From an uncultured bacterium (GTDB lineage Bacteria; Bacillota_I; Bacilli_A; RF39; UBA660), in the NCBI GenBank assembly GCA_949296605.1, contig CASFPB010000035.1, positions 1 through 39,405 of the forward strand: DNA of 39,405 bases, read 5' to 3'. Position numbers and translations under genes: made by a program. The first letter of the stretch is position 1. Each line of letters begins with the position of its first letter. Below the pieces are notes generated by a model. The model made no database searches, was not told the DNA's origin, and was given only the letters and a program-made list of their open reading frames with translations. Below, one piece after another: positions 8,085 through 15,900 of this stretch.

Positions 8085-8130
8085 AAAAATGAAAAAAAGT
8101 TAAAAGTTAACATAAAGGTTTAATATTTAT

Positions 8131-8171
8131 ATAAAATAAAAACTTACGGACTATATAAAAGTTCGTAAGTT
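8131..8171 (-). terminator. Terminator of the tRNA-Gly gene
   Basis: AACTTACG (8141-8148) pairs perfectly with CGTAAGTT (8164-8171); on the minus strand the stem is followed by TTTTTATTTTAT. A decayed copy of the same hairpin is at 2792-2821. In the plus direction it may also stop the GNAT operon, though a T-run is lacking on that side. Confidence 0.8.
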
Positions 8172-8180
8172 GTATTCAAA

Positions 8181-8255
8181 TGGAGCAAGTGAGGAGGATC
8201 GAACTCCCATCTCAACCTTGGCAAGGTCGTATACTAGCCATTGTACTACACCTGC
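8181..8255 (-). tRNA. tRNA-Gly (anticodon GCC)
   Basis: On the minus strand a complete 75-nt cloverleaf with encoded CCA can be drawn. Acceptor GCAGGTG pairs with CACTTGC (one G-T pair); the discriminator is T followed by CCA. The anticodon stem CGACC/GGTTG encloses loop TTGCCAA, giving anticodon GCC (glycine). The T arm contains GTTCGATC. The gene has its own promoter and terminator. tRNA-Gly genes are common integration sites, which matters because a relic of this 3' end lies 5.3 kb away. Confidence 0.95.
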
Positions 8256-8263
8256 GTAAATAG

Positions 8264-8292
8264 ATTGTATCAAATATATATAATTTTTGCAA
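8264..8292 (-). promoter_or_regulatory. Promoter of tRNA-Gly
   Basis: On the minus strand TTGCAA (8287-8292), a 17-bp spacer, then TACAAT (8264-8269) with a TGA extension. Transcription would start a few bases before the mature tRNA end. Confidence 0.7.
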
Positions 8293-8298
8293 CAATAA

Positions 8299-8327
8299 TT
8301 GCTAAAAAAAGTATTTATTGCTATAAT
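8299..8327 (+). promoter_or_regulatory. Promoter of the LtaS-LCP operon
   Basis: TTGCTA (8299-8304), 17-bp spacer, TATAAT (8322-8327) with TGC extension. It is divergent from the tRNA-Gly promoter with only 6 bp between the two -35 elements, so the two promoters may influence each other. Confidence 0.7.
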
Positions 8328-8348
8328 TGGTAAGTAAGAAGGGAAAAT

Positions 8349-10367
8349 ATGAAAAATAAAATATATGACTGTCTAACTATTATTCGAAAGAATATAGTTG
8401 AATATATAATTACAAATCGTTTATTTATATCTTACGTAATACTATCCATTTTAGGAACAATGCTTGTTCGTAAATGGACATTAGGTAGTTTTTTTAGCTT
8501 AAAACCATTTATAACTGATTTAGGAATTATACTTGTAATTGGTGGTTTAGGATATTTTGTTAAACCTAAAAATCAATTTAAGTATTATTTTATATGGTTA
8601 ATAATATTTACATTAATAAATATAGTTAGTTCAATTTATTATACATTTTATACATCATTTGCATCATTTGGTGAATTTGCAACAATTGGTCAAGCAGAAA
8701 CGGTAACTGGATCGATATTTGAAAAAATAAAAATTACAGACATAATATATATATTATTCCCAATTCTATTTTATGTTATACATAAAAAATTATTATCATC
8801 AACATATTACTATTTTATAGATAAGATAGAAAAAGGTAAAAAAATGGTAGTATCAACTTTATTAGTAGGGATTTTATGCCTAGGATATAGCTTTGGTGTT
8901 GCTACAAGCACAGATTATAGTAGATTAGCAAAACAATGGAATAGGGTATTTATAGTTGAAAGATTTGGAATTTTAATGTATCAATTTAATGATTTAGTTC
9001 AGTTTTTAACCCCTCAAATTAGCAGTTTATTTGGATATGAGGAAGCACTAGAATCATTTAATGAATATTTTCAAGATAAACCAGTTCATGAAGATAATGA
9101 ATATACAGGAATTTTAAAAGGTAAAAATATAATATTTGTTCATATGGAAAGCATGCAAAGTTTTTTAATGGATTTAGAATTTAATGGACAAGAAGTAACC
9201 CCTAATTTAAATAAATTAGCAAGTGAAGGAATGTATTTTGAAAATTTTTACCCACAAGTAAGCACAGGAACAAGCTCAGATACAGAATTTACATTACTAA
9301 CAGGTTTAATGCCAGCAGCAAGTGGAACCGTATTTGTAAGCTATTATGATAGAGAATATTTAACTATTCCAAAATATTTAAAAAGTTTAGGATATTATAC
9401 ATTTAGTATGCATGGAAATTATGCTTCAATGTGGAATAGAAATAATGCGCATCCTTCCCTTGGATATGAAGGAATGTATTTTAGAGAATCATTTACTTTT
9501 ACTGATGAGGATGTTATAAATTTAGGAATTAACGATCAATTATTTTATAAACAAGCTATACCAATAATTGAAAATATTAATAATACATATGAAAATTATA
9601 TGGGAACAATAATAACTTTATCTAACCATTCACCATTTTCTATAGCTAGTGAATATAGCATTCTTGATTTAACAACACATTGGAAAACAATAGATGAATT
9701 AACAGGAGAAGTAGTAGATAAATCAGCTGATTATTTATCAAGATCTGCGGTAGGTGAATATATAAAAAGTGCCAATTATGCTGATTTAGCATTAGGTGAT
9801 TTTCTAAATTATATTAATTCATCATCTGCTTTTGATAATACAGTATTTGTATTTTATGGAGATCATGATGCAAAACTATCACGTTCTGAAATTAATTACC
9901 TATATAATTTAAATCCAGAAACCGGAAAAGAATATGAAGAAGGAGACCCTAACTATACTGAATATGATTATTATGATCACGAACTCAACAAAAAAACTCC
10001 TTTGATAATATGGTCAAAAGATAAGGATTTAAAAAAGGTATTTAAAGGCACAATTTCATATTATATGGGAATGTATAATGTTGCTCCAACCATACTAAAT
10101 ATGTATGGAATAGATGATAAATACACAGTAGGAGAAGATATTTTTTCAGCAAAAGACAATAATTTAATTGTATTTCCTAATGGAAATGTTTTAACAGATA
10201 AAATTTATTACAATAATTCAACTGGGGAATACAAAGTATTAAAAGAAGAAAGCTTTGATGAAGACTATATTACAAATATTAGCTTAATAGGTGAAAAAAG
10301 ATTAGAAATATCTAATTCAATTATAGTATATGATTTACTAAAAGAAATAAATGTAAATGGGGAATAA
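8349..10367 (+). CDS. ltaS: Lipoteichoic acid synthase family (LtaS-like) sulfatase-fold enzyme
   Basis: A 672-residue polytopic protein with about five membrane segments within residues 20-185 and an extracellular alkaline-phosphatase-fold domain from about 255 on. Catalytic landmarks of LtaS are visible: VHMES with Glu267, the nucleophile block GTSSDTEF at 307-314, SNHSPF with His427, and YGDHD at 503-507 (Asp505, His506). Aligning SDTEF with the SDSEF of Staphylococcus LtaS puts Ser309 where that enzyme has its catalytic Thr. The family transfers glycerol phosphate from phosphatidylglycerol to a growing teichoic acid on the outer face of the membrane. AAGGGA precedes the ATG. It heads an operon with a membrane-anchored protein and an LCP ligase. 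Paralogues that only prime the chain are known, so the exact step is not certain. Confidence 0.85.
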   Translation: MKNKIYDCLTIIRKNIVEYIITNRLFISYVILSILGTMLVRKWTLGSFFSLKPFITDLGIILVIGGLGYFVKPKNQFKYYFIWLIIFTLINIVSSIYYTFYTSFASFGEFATIGQAETVTGSIFEKIKITDIIYILFPILFYVIHKKLLSSTYYYFIDKIEKGKKMVVSTLLVGILCLGYSFGVATSTDYSRLAKQWNRVFIVERFGILMYQFNDLVQFLTPQISSLFGYEEALESFNEYFQDKPVHEDNEYTGILKGKNIIFVHMESMQSFLMDLEFNGQEVTPNLNKLASEGMYFENFYPQVSTGTSSDTEFTLLTGLMPAASGTVFVSYYDREYLTIPKYLKSLGYYTFSMHGNYASMWNRNNAHPSLGYEGMYFRESFTFTDEDVINLGINDQLFYKQAIPIIENINNTYENYMGTIITLSNHSPFSIASEYSILDLTTHWKTIDELTGEVVDKSADYLSRSAVGEYIKSANYADLALGDFLNYINSSSAFDNTVFVFYGDHDAKLSRSEINYLYNLNPETGKEYEEGDPNYTEYDYYDHELNKKTPLIIWSKDKDLKKVFKGTISYYMGMYNVAPTILNMYGIDDKYTVGEDIFSAKDNNLIVFPNGNVLTDKIYYNNSTGEYKVLKEESFDEDYITNISLIGEKRLEISNSIIVYDLLKEINVNGE

Positions 10368-10368
10368 T

Positions 10369-10986
10369 ATGAAAAAAAAATATAAATTAGGCTTAATATT
10401 AATTGCTATATTAATAGTAATTATTTTGGTAACCACAATTATATTTTTATTAAATAATAATAAAAAAGTAGAAAAAACAAAAGTAGTAGATTCAATAGAT
10501 AATTTTAGTTATACATTAGATGATAGAGATACAAAACTAATGAAAGAAACATATAATGAACTTAAAGACATATTAAATAAAGATCAAATTGATTACGAGG
10601 CATATGCAAAAACACTTGCTAAATTATTTGTTATAGATTTATTTACAATGAATAATAAAATAAATAAATACGATGTAGGTAGCACAGAATATGTATATCC
10701 TGAAAGTGTTGATAACTTTAAATTAAACGTTGAAGATACAATATATAAAAGTATGGAAGATAATTCGGATGGAAAAAGGAAACAAGACTTACCAGAAGTT
10801 ATAAGTGTTGATGCATCAAATATTGAAGAAGTGGAATTTGAAATAAAAGAAGAAATAGAAAAAGTTTACGAAGTTAAATTAACTTGGGAATATGAAAAAG
10901 ATTTAGGATATGACGACAACGCTACAATAAAATTATTAAATGTTGATGATAAATTATATGTAGTAGAATATGCCACAGGAGAATAA
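10369..10986 (+). CDS. Membrane-anchored extracytoplasmic protein, unknown function
   Basis: A 205-residue protein with a short basic N-terminus, one hydrophobic segment (about residues 6-29) and an outer portion rich in Asp, Glu and Lys. I chose ATG 10369, directly after the LtaS stop with GGGGAA before it; an in-frame ATG at 10357 would overlap the previous gene and lacks a site. No lipobox cysteine and no recognisable domain. Position between LtaS and an LCP protein suggests a role at the cell envelope, perhaps as an accessory of one of them, but this is inference from context only. Confidence 0.75.
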   Translation: MKKKYKLGLILIAILIVIILVTTIIFLLNNNKKVEKTKVVDSIDNFSYTLDDRDTKLMKETYNELKDILNKDQIDYEAYAKTLAKLFVIDLFTMNNKINKYDVGSTEYVYPESVDNFKLNVEDTIYKSMEDNSDGKRKQDLPEVISVDASNIEEVEFEIKEEIEKVYEVKLTWEYEKDLGYDDNATIKLLNVDDKLYVVEYATGE

Positions 10987-10993
10987 AAAGGAA

Positions 10994-12949
10994 ATGAACA
11001 AATTTAAAAGAAAATTAAAAAGATCTAATAAAGTATGTAGATTTATTTACTATGTAATTATAATAGGATATGTAATTAGTTTATTCTTTTTTATAAAAAG
11101 TATATTAAATCTAACTGGTATTGAAACAGCACTAAGAATAATATTTATAATATTTTTTGTTCTTTATTTAATTATGTATAGTTTTATAAATTTATTAAAC
11201 TTACTTAGAAGAAAATATAAAGTATTGATTATAACATCAATTATATCATTAATATTTATAGCAATATTTAGCTTTGGGGCATATTATATAGATGTAATAT
11301 ATAATAACTTAAATAATATGACTGAAAGTGAAGAATTAGTTTATACATCTTATTTAATAACTTTAAAAGATACAGAATTTGATAATGATTCAACAATTGG
11401 TATGATAAGTGATGAATCAGATATTGAAGGTTTTGAACTAGCAAAAAAACTTTACAGTAAAGAAAAATTAGCAAATAGTATAAGTGATTATGATGATTAC
11501 TATGTAATGTTAAATGATTTATATACAAATAAAATTGATGCAATATTTGTTCCTAGCAATTATATAACATTATTTAGTAGTGAAGAAAAATATGCAAATA
11601 TATCAAATGAAACAAAAGTTTTATATAAATATAGTGAAGAAAGAAAAAATGAAGATTTAGTTTTATCTAGCAATAAAAAATTTGATGAACCATTAACATT
11701 TTTATTGCTAGGGGTAGATTCTGAGACAGATGGATTAAATGCGAATGCAGCATTTAATGGTGATACATTAATGATTATTACTTTTAATCCTACAACATTA
11801 CAAACAACAATGGTTAGTATTCCAAGAGACACATACGTTCCAATTGTATGCCGAAATAACGAATATTCAAAAATAAATTCATCAGCTGCATATGGGACAA
11901 ATTGTGTAATTGACACAATAGAAAATTTTTTAGATATAGAAATAGATTATTATGTCAAAATAAATTTTAAAGGCGTAGTAGAATTAGTAGAAGCATTAGA
12001 TGGAATTGAAGTTGATGTAGAGGCTCCAACATACAATGCAAACAAATATGATGGTAAAATGTGTGAACAAAATTCTGATAGACAGTTTGGTAATAAATTA
12101 GTATGCATAGAACCAGGTTTACAAACACTTAACGGAGAACAAGCATTAGCATATGCAAGAAATAGACATTTATATATTGGAAGTGATTTAGATAGAATAA
12201 GGCATCAACAACAAGTAGTTGAAGCAATTGCTAAAAAAACACTAAGTTTTAGTAGTATAAAAGACTTTCAAGATATACTTAATGCTATAAGTAATAATAT
12301 AGCAACAAATATGGATACAAACACTATGTTATCAGGATATAATGTTATTAAAAATATGGTTGCAAATGTTTTATCAGGTGAAGACTTACTAAGTATCAAT
12401 AAAGCATATTTAGAAACTTATAGTTTAAGAGTTTATTTGCCTAATTCAAGTATTTCAACATCAGCTCAAGGATATTATGTGGATAGTTTAAAAGATATTC
12501 AAAAAGCATTAAAAATAACATTAGGATTAGAAGAAGAAGAAGAAATAAAAACATTTAGTTTTTCAGTTAATGAAGAATATGAAGTTTATAGTCCAGGTAA
12601 AGGATATAGAAAAGAACAATCAGTTTCATTATTCCCTAGCTTTATAGGAAAAACATTATCAGAAGCAGAAGAATTTTGTAATGAAAACGGAATAAAATTA
12701 GATTATAAATATGTTGACCCAGGTGATCAATATTATAATAGTGATGTAAATGTTGGACTAATTGGTGATCAAAGTGTTTCAATTGGAACACTACTTCAAA
12801 ACGTAAAAGAATTGACAGTGTATATTGTAAATAGTAAAGCATCAATTAGTGATAAACCATCAACAAGTGATGAATCAGACGAAGAAGATTCAAAAAATGA
12901 TGATTCTGAAAAAGAAGAGGAAATAATAAAAGACCTAATAGGTGAATGA
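10994..12949 (+). CDS. LytR-CpsA-Psr (LCP) family protein with C-terminal PASTA-like domain
   Basis: About 651 residues. Three or so membrane segments occupy the first 120 residues, an outer region of about 110 residues follows, then the LCP catalytic domain (roughly 235-460): LTFLLLGVDSE, GDTLMIITFNP, VSIPRDTYV, EALDGIEVDVEAP, NGEQALAYARNRH and SDLDRIRHQQQVV. These include the arginines and aspartates that bind the lipid pyrophosphate. A PASTA-like module follows near 540-610 (PSFIGKTLSEAEEFCNENG) and then an acidic tail. LCP enzymes transfer glycopolymers from undecaprenyl-pyrophosphate to peptidoglycan, which fits the wall-polymer locus further on. I prefer ATG 10994; ATG 10970 is in frame but overlaps the preceding gene. 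Ends in TGA. Confidence 0.88.
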   Translation: MNKFKRKLKRSNKVCRFIYYVIIIGYVISLFFFIKSILNLTGIETALRIIFIIFFVLYLIMYSFINLLNLLRRKYKVLIITSIISLIFIAIFSFGAYYIDVIYNNLNNMTESEELVYTSYLITLKDTEFDNDSTIGMISDESDIEGFELAKKLYSKEKLANSISDYDDYYVMLNDLYTNKIDAIFVPSNYITLFSSEEKYANISNETKVLYKYSEERKNEDLVLSSNKKFDEPLTFLLLGVDSETDGLNANAAFNGDTLMIITFNPTTLQTTMVSIPRDTYVPIVCRNNEYSKINSSAAYGTNCVIDTIENFLDIEIDYYVKINFKGVVELVEALDGIEVDVEAPTYNANKYDGKMCEQNSDRQFGNKLVCIEPGLQTLNGEQALAYARNRHLYIGSDLDRIRHQQQVVEAIAKKTLSFSSIKDFQDILNAISNNIATNMDTNTMLSGYNVIKNMVANVLSGEDLLSINKAYLETYSLRVYLPNSSISTSAQGYYVDSLKDIQKALKITLGLEEEEEIKTFSFSVNEEYEVYSPGKGYRKEQSVSLFPSFIGKTLSEAEEFCNENGIKLDYKYVDPGDQYYNSDVNVGLIGDQSVSIGTLLQNVKELTVYIVNSKASISDKPSTSDESDEEDSKNDDSEKEEEIIKDLIGE

Positions 12950-12977
12950 AACACTTAGGAATATCCTAGGTGTTTTT
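12950..12977 (+). terminator. Terminator of the LtaS-LCP operon
   Basis: AACACTTAGG (12950-12959) pairs with CCTAGGTGTT (12965-12974), 10 bp with one T-G pair, loop AATAT, then a run of T. It begins directly after the LCP stop codon. Confidence 0.85.
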
Positions 12978-12997
12978 AATAAAAAGGAGTATAAAAC

Positions 12998-13696
12998 ATG
13001 TTTAAAGATAAAAAAATAATAATTTTTGACTTAGATGGAACATTAATAGATTCTATAGATATTTGGAACCAAGTGGATGTTGAATTAGTAAAAAGAATTA
13101 GCGGAAAAAGTATAAAATTTACCGAAATAGAAAATTTAAGAGACACTATAATGATGAATTGTAAACCAAATGAAGATAAGTATTTAAAATATTTTGAAGG
13201 ATTAAAGATAAAATACAATACAAATTTAACACCAAAAGAAATTTCTAAATTAAATGATGAAATAGCATCAAAGCTATTAGAAACAGTTATAGAATATAAA
13301 AAAGGAGCAGCTGAATTAATAAAAAAATTAAAACCAAATTTTAAATTAATTATTGCAACAACATCTCCTAAATACATGGTAGATATATACATAAACAAAA
13401 ACAAAAATATAATAAATAAAGCTAATATAAAAAAATATTTTGAAGGAATATATACCAAAGAATCTGTTAATAGTTTAAAACCAGATCCTGAAATATATTT
13501 GAAAATATTAAATGATTATAAAGTATCACCAGAAGAATGTTTAGTTTTTGAAGATTCAATAGAAGGGATAAGAGCTAGTAAAAAAGCAGGCATAAATGTT
13601 GTAGCAGTATATGATAAATATAGCAATAAATATAGAGAAATTATAAATAAAGAATCTGATTATCAAATAAATACCTTTGCTGACTTATTAGATTAA
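12998..13696 (+). CDS. HAD-superfamily phosphatase (beta-phosphoglucomutase-like)
   Basis: A 232-residue haloacid-dehalogenase-type hydrolase. Motif I is FDLDGTLIDS with nucleophile Asp11 and acid/base Asp13; motif II is the Thr/Ser in IIATTS; motif III is the Lys in SLKPDPEIY; motif IV is FEDSIEGIRAS. An alpha-helical cap lies between residues about 16 and 95. These enzymes dephosphorylate or isomerise sugar phosphates and similar small molecules; the substrate cannot be told. AAAGGAG precedes the ATG. It follows the operon terminator by about 20 bp with no clear promoter of its own, so it may be expressed by read-through. Confidence 0.85.
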   Translation: MFKDKKIIIFDLDGTLIDSIDIWNQVDVELVKRISGKSIKFTEIENLRDTIMMNCKPNEDKYLKYFEGLKIKYNTNLTPKEISKLNDEIASKLLETVIEYKKGAAELIKKLKPNFKLIIATTSPKYMVDIYINKNKNIINKANIKKYFEGIYTKESVNSLKPDPEIYLKILNDYKVSPEECLVFEDSIEGIRASKKAGINVVAVYDKYSNKYREIINKESDYQINTFADLLD

Positions 13697-13715
13697 AACT
13701 AAATGTCAATAAATA

Positions 13716-13744
13716 TTGTTAATTCAAAGATAATATTTTATAAT
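13716..13744 (+). promoter_or_regulatory. Promoter of the two-gene unknown operon
   Basis: TTGTTA (13716-13721), 17-bp spacer, TATAAT (13739-13744). Transcription would start near 13751, about 18 nt before the small gene. Confidence 0.6.
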
Positions 13745-13768
13745 TAAATTAAGAATAGAGGTAAAAAA

Positions 13769-13912
13769 ATGAATGAAGAAAAAAACATTTTAATAAGTTT
13801 AAAAGAAAAACTATCACAATATAATTATGAAGATCTTGAAAAAATATTATTAGCCCAAGCAAAAGAAAATTTTGAATTAATGGATGAATGTGAGGAAAAT
13901 AATGGAAACTAG
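13769..13912 (+). CDS. Small acidic protein, 47 residues
   Basis: ATG 13769 is preceded by AGAGGT at a suitable distance and opens a 47-codon frame ending at TAG 13912. The product is helical and acidic (starts MNEEKNILISL, contains NYEDLEKILLAQAKENFEL). It overlaps the start of the next gene by 11 nt, so the two are probably translationally coupled. No known family. It could be a regulator or partner of the following protein. Confidence 0.6.
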   Translation: MNEEKNILISLKEKLSQYNYEDLEKILLAQAKENFELMDECEENNGN

Positions 13913-15245
13913 AGCAATGACAAGTGATGGATATTACGTTGATGAAGAAAATTACTATCTTGGATTAGGTATTAATAAAGAAACACTACAAACTATAAGA
14001 ATAAGAAGCACAGCAATTATTTTAAATACTATTACTGCAGAAAATAAAATAGCATGTTTAATTTATATAATATGCCATAGGGCAGCAGTATTTAAAAAAA
14101 TGTATGAAGCTAATGTTGTATCAATTGATGATTTAATAAAATGTATTACAATACAACCAAAATGCTTATTTTATTTACCATATAGAGTAAAAATAAATGA
14201 AGATTTTAGAAATGCTGTAATAGAAAATGTTCAGCCAGATTGGTATGATTATTTACCAAAAGACATTGCAGATAGACCAGATATTCAAATAAAGTGTAAT
14301 AGAACAGCTCAATTATATGATGAAAGAGGAAGAGATAAAAATGGTTATGATATAAATTGGCGTGATTGGAATGGAAATTTAATATCATTTTTTACACTTG
14401 AAGGCGATTTTCCAATAAGGTCTAAAGAAGACTATATTAAATTGTATGAAGAATATTTAAACAGCAAAACATCAGTATCAGTATTTTGTGTTAAATATAA
14501 AATAAGTTCCCCTGATGGATTTAATGAAATGTTAAAAAGAATTCAAGCAGAATCATATATAGATAAAAAAACAATAAGGGATTTTAAAAATGACGTAGGA
14601 CGTAGATTTTTTAATTTTTCGCTTGAAATAATAAGAAAAATAGTAAATAAAGAAATGACTTTTGAAGATTATATTAATAATTATTATACTCCTGGTGCAA
14701 CAAATGTTAGTTTTTATTTTAGTAAAATGAACCAAAGTGATAAAACAAAATTTGCATTAGAAGTTTTAGATTATATGAGTAAAAATCCTTATTTACTTTC
14801 AAATAACTTTTTTAAATTTTTTGATGACCATAAAAATAGTATTGAAGAAAACCTTCATTTTTACATAAAAAGAAATTTGCCCATGCCAGAGTATAGAGAG
14901 CAAATTCAACGTTTTTATGACATATTAAAAATTATTAAAGGACATTTCCAATCATATAACAGACAACAAATGTATTGTAAATACATTATAAATGGAACTA
15001 CTTATCAAATTGATGATGATATTATCGATCAAGCTTATGCTTACTGTAACGACAAAGGATATACATTATCTAAAACTGCAATGATTTACTTATGTAAACA
15101 AATAGCAATAGGAAATATTGCTTATAAAAAAGAAATGGAAGAAGAAAAAGAAGAAATGATAGATTCTATAGCAGAACTTATTTTAAAAGGGGCAGAAATG
15201 AAAGATTACATTGAATATAGAAAACAACAACAAAATAAAAGGTAA
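13902..15245 (+). CDS. Unknown protein, 447 residues
   Basis: A long soluble-looking protein without signal peptide or membrane segment. I chose ATG 13902 because GAGG lies 6 nt upstream; an in-frame ATG at 13884 has no such site. The sequence is mostly helical, with aromatic-rich stretches (NINWRDWNGNLISFF-like near 155-170, and RQQMYCKYIINGTTYQID near 365-382) and a coiled, highly charged tail (KKEMEEEKEEMIDS). Central words such as YEEYLNSKTSVSVFCVKY might be a helix-turn-helix-like segment. I do not recognise a family and give no function. It forms an operon with the 47-residue protein before it and ends at a bidirectional terminator. Confidence 0.75.
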   Translation: METRAMTSDGYYVDEENYYLGLGINKETLQTIRIRSTAIILNTITAENKIACLIYIICHRAAVFKKMYEANVVSIDDLIKCITIQPKCLFYLPYRVKINEDFRNAVIENVQPDWYDYLPKDIADRPDIQIKCNRTAQLYDERGRDKNGYDINWRDWNGNLISFFTLEGDFPIRSKEDYIKLYEEYLNSKTSVSVFCVKYKISSPDGFNEMLKRIQAESYIDKKTIRDFKNDVGRRFFNFSLEIIRKIVNKEMTFEDYINNYYTPGATNVSFYFSKMNQSDKTKFALEVLDYMSKNPYLLSNNFFKFFDDHKNSIEENLHFYIKRNLPMPEYREQIQRFYDILKIIKGHFQSYNRQQMYCKYIINGTTYQIDDDIIDQAYAYCNDKGYTLSKTAMIYLCKQIAIGNIAYKKEMEEEKEEMIDSIAELILKGAEMKDYIEYRKQQQNKR

Positions 15246-15290
15246 AATTCAAATTTGCTTAATTTAAAAATTAAATTATTTATTACATCC

Positions 15291-15322
15291 AAAAATCTGA
15301 AACATATGAATTTCAGATTTTT
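15291..15322. terminator. Bidirectional terminator between convergent genes
   Basis: AAAAATCTGAAA (15291-15302) pairs perfectly over 12 bp with TTTCAGATTTTT (15311-15322), loop 8 nt. A- and T-runs at the two ends allow it to work for the unknown operon on the plus strand and for the basic membrane protein on the minus strand, whose stop codon overlaps it. Confidence 0.85.
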
Positions 15323-15746
15323 ATTTAGAACTTCTTTTTTTCGTAGAACTTTTTTTCTTTTTATTATTTTTTCTTTTAGTAGGACTAACATAACCGTTTG
15401 ATCTATTAGAAGAATTATTTTTTATTTTATTAGTATTTTTAACATTAACTTTGTTTTTGCTAATTGGAGCTTTTTTACCAACATTAGTTTTCTTTTTAGA
15501 ATTATTATTTCCTTTTTTAGGAGCGGAAATAATAGTTTTATTCTTAATATTATCATTATTAGTTAATTTTTTACTTTGAGGTTTTATTATATCTTTATTG
15601 TTTTTTAAATCTTGTATTTCAATTTTAGTCATTTTCTTTTCTAATTTAGTTAATATAACCCACAAAATGCCAATAAAAAGAACAACTAAATAAATAGATA
15701 TTAAAACAATATAAACAATGTCAATTCTATCAAAATGTTTTCCCAT
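15321..15746 (-). CDS. Membrane-anchored lysine/asparagine-rich protein
   Basis: About 141 residues: one membrane segment near the N-terminus (IVYIVLISIYLVVLFIGILW), then a long low-complexity tail rich in Lys, Asn and Ser that becomes more basic towards the end (KKKKSSTKKRSS). The tail orientation is uncertain; if cytoplasmic, it could touch nucleic acid or ribosomes, if outside, wall teichoic acids. I chose ATG 15746 (GGTGG and AGGA upstream); a TTG at 15770 is in frame but falls on the expected transcription start. It is transcribed away from the glucosaminidase gene. No known family. Confidence 0.65.
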   Translation of the reverse strand: MGKHFDRIDIVYIVLISIYLVVLFIGILWVILTKLEKKMTKIEIQDLKNNKDIIKPQSKKLTNNDNIKNKTIISAPKKGNNNSKKKTNVGKKAPISKNKVNVKNTNKIKNNSSNRSNGYVSPTKRKNNKKKKSSTKKRSSK

Positions 15747-15774
15747 TCCTAACCACCATATATAAGACAATTAT

Positions 15775-15802
15775 ATTATAAGTTAATAAAAAAATACAAC
15801 AA
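15775..15802 (-). promoter_or_regulatory. Promoter of the basic membrane protein gene
   Basis: On the minus strand TTGTTG (15797-15802), 16-bp spacer, TATAAT (15775-15780). The leader is about 20 nt when ATG 15746 is the start. Confidence 0.6.
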
Positions 15803-15837
15803 TTTTACATAGTTTGGCATATTATTTTGTAAATAAT

Positions 15838-15866
15838 TTGTTGAAATTAATCAAAAATGATATAAT
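15838..15866 (+). promoter_or_regulatory. Promoter of the dockerin-cohesin operon
   Basis: TTGTTG (15838-15843), 17-bp spacer, TATAAT (15861-15866) with a TGA extension. AAGGAGG follows before the GTG start codon at 15901. Confidence 0.7.
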
Positions 15867-15900
15867 ACCTATGAATAACATAATAAGGAGGCATTAGATA

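Noticed and set aside
12976-13458. Minus-strand frame of 160 codons antisense to the HAD phosphatase gene
   Set aside because: The plus-strand gene has all four HAD motifs; the antisense frame has no start signal.
13902-15245. Phage replication or helix-turn-helix regulator for the 447-residue protein
   Set aside because: One short segment vaguely resembles a helix-turn-helix, but the rest shows no supporting motif, so no family is claimed.
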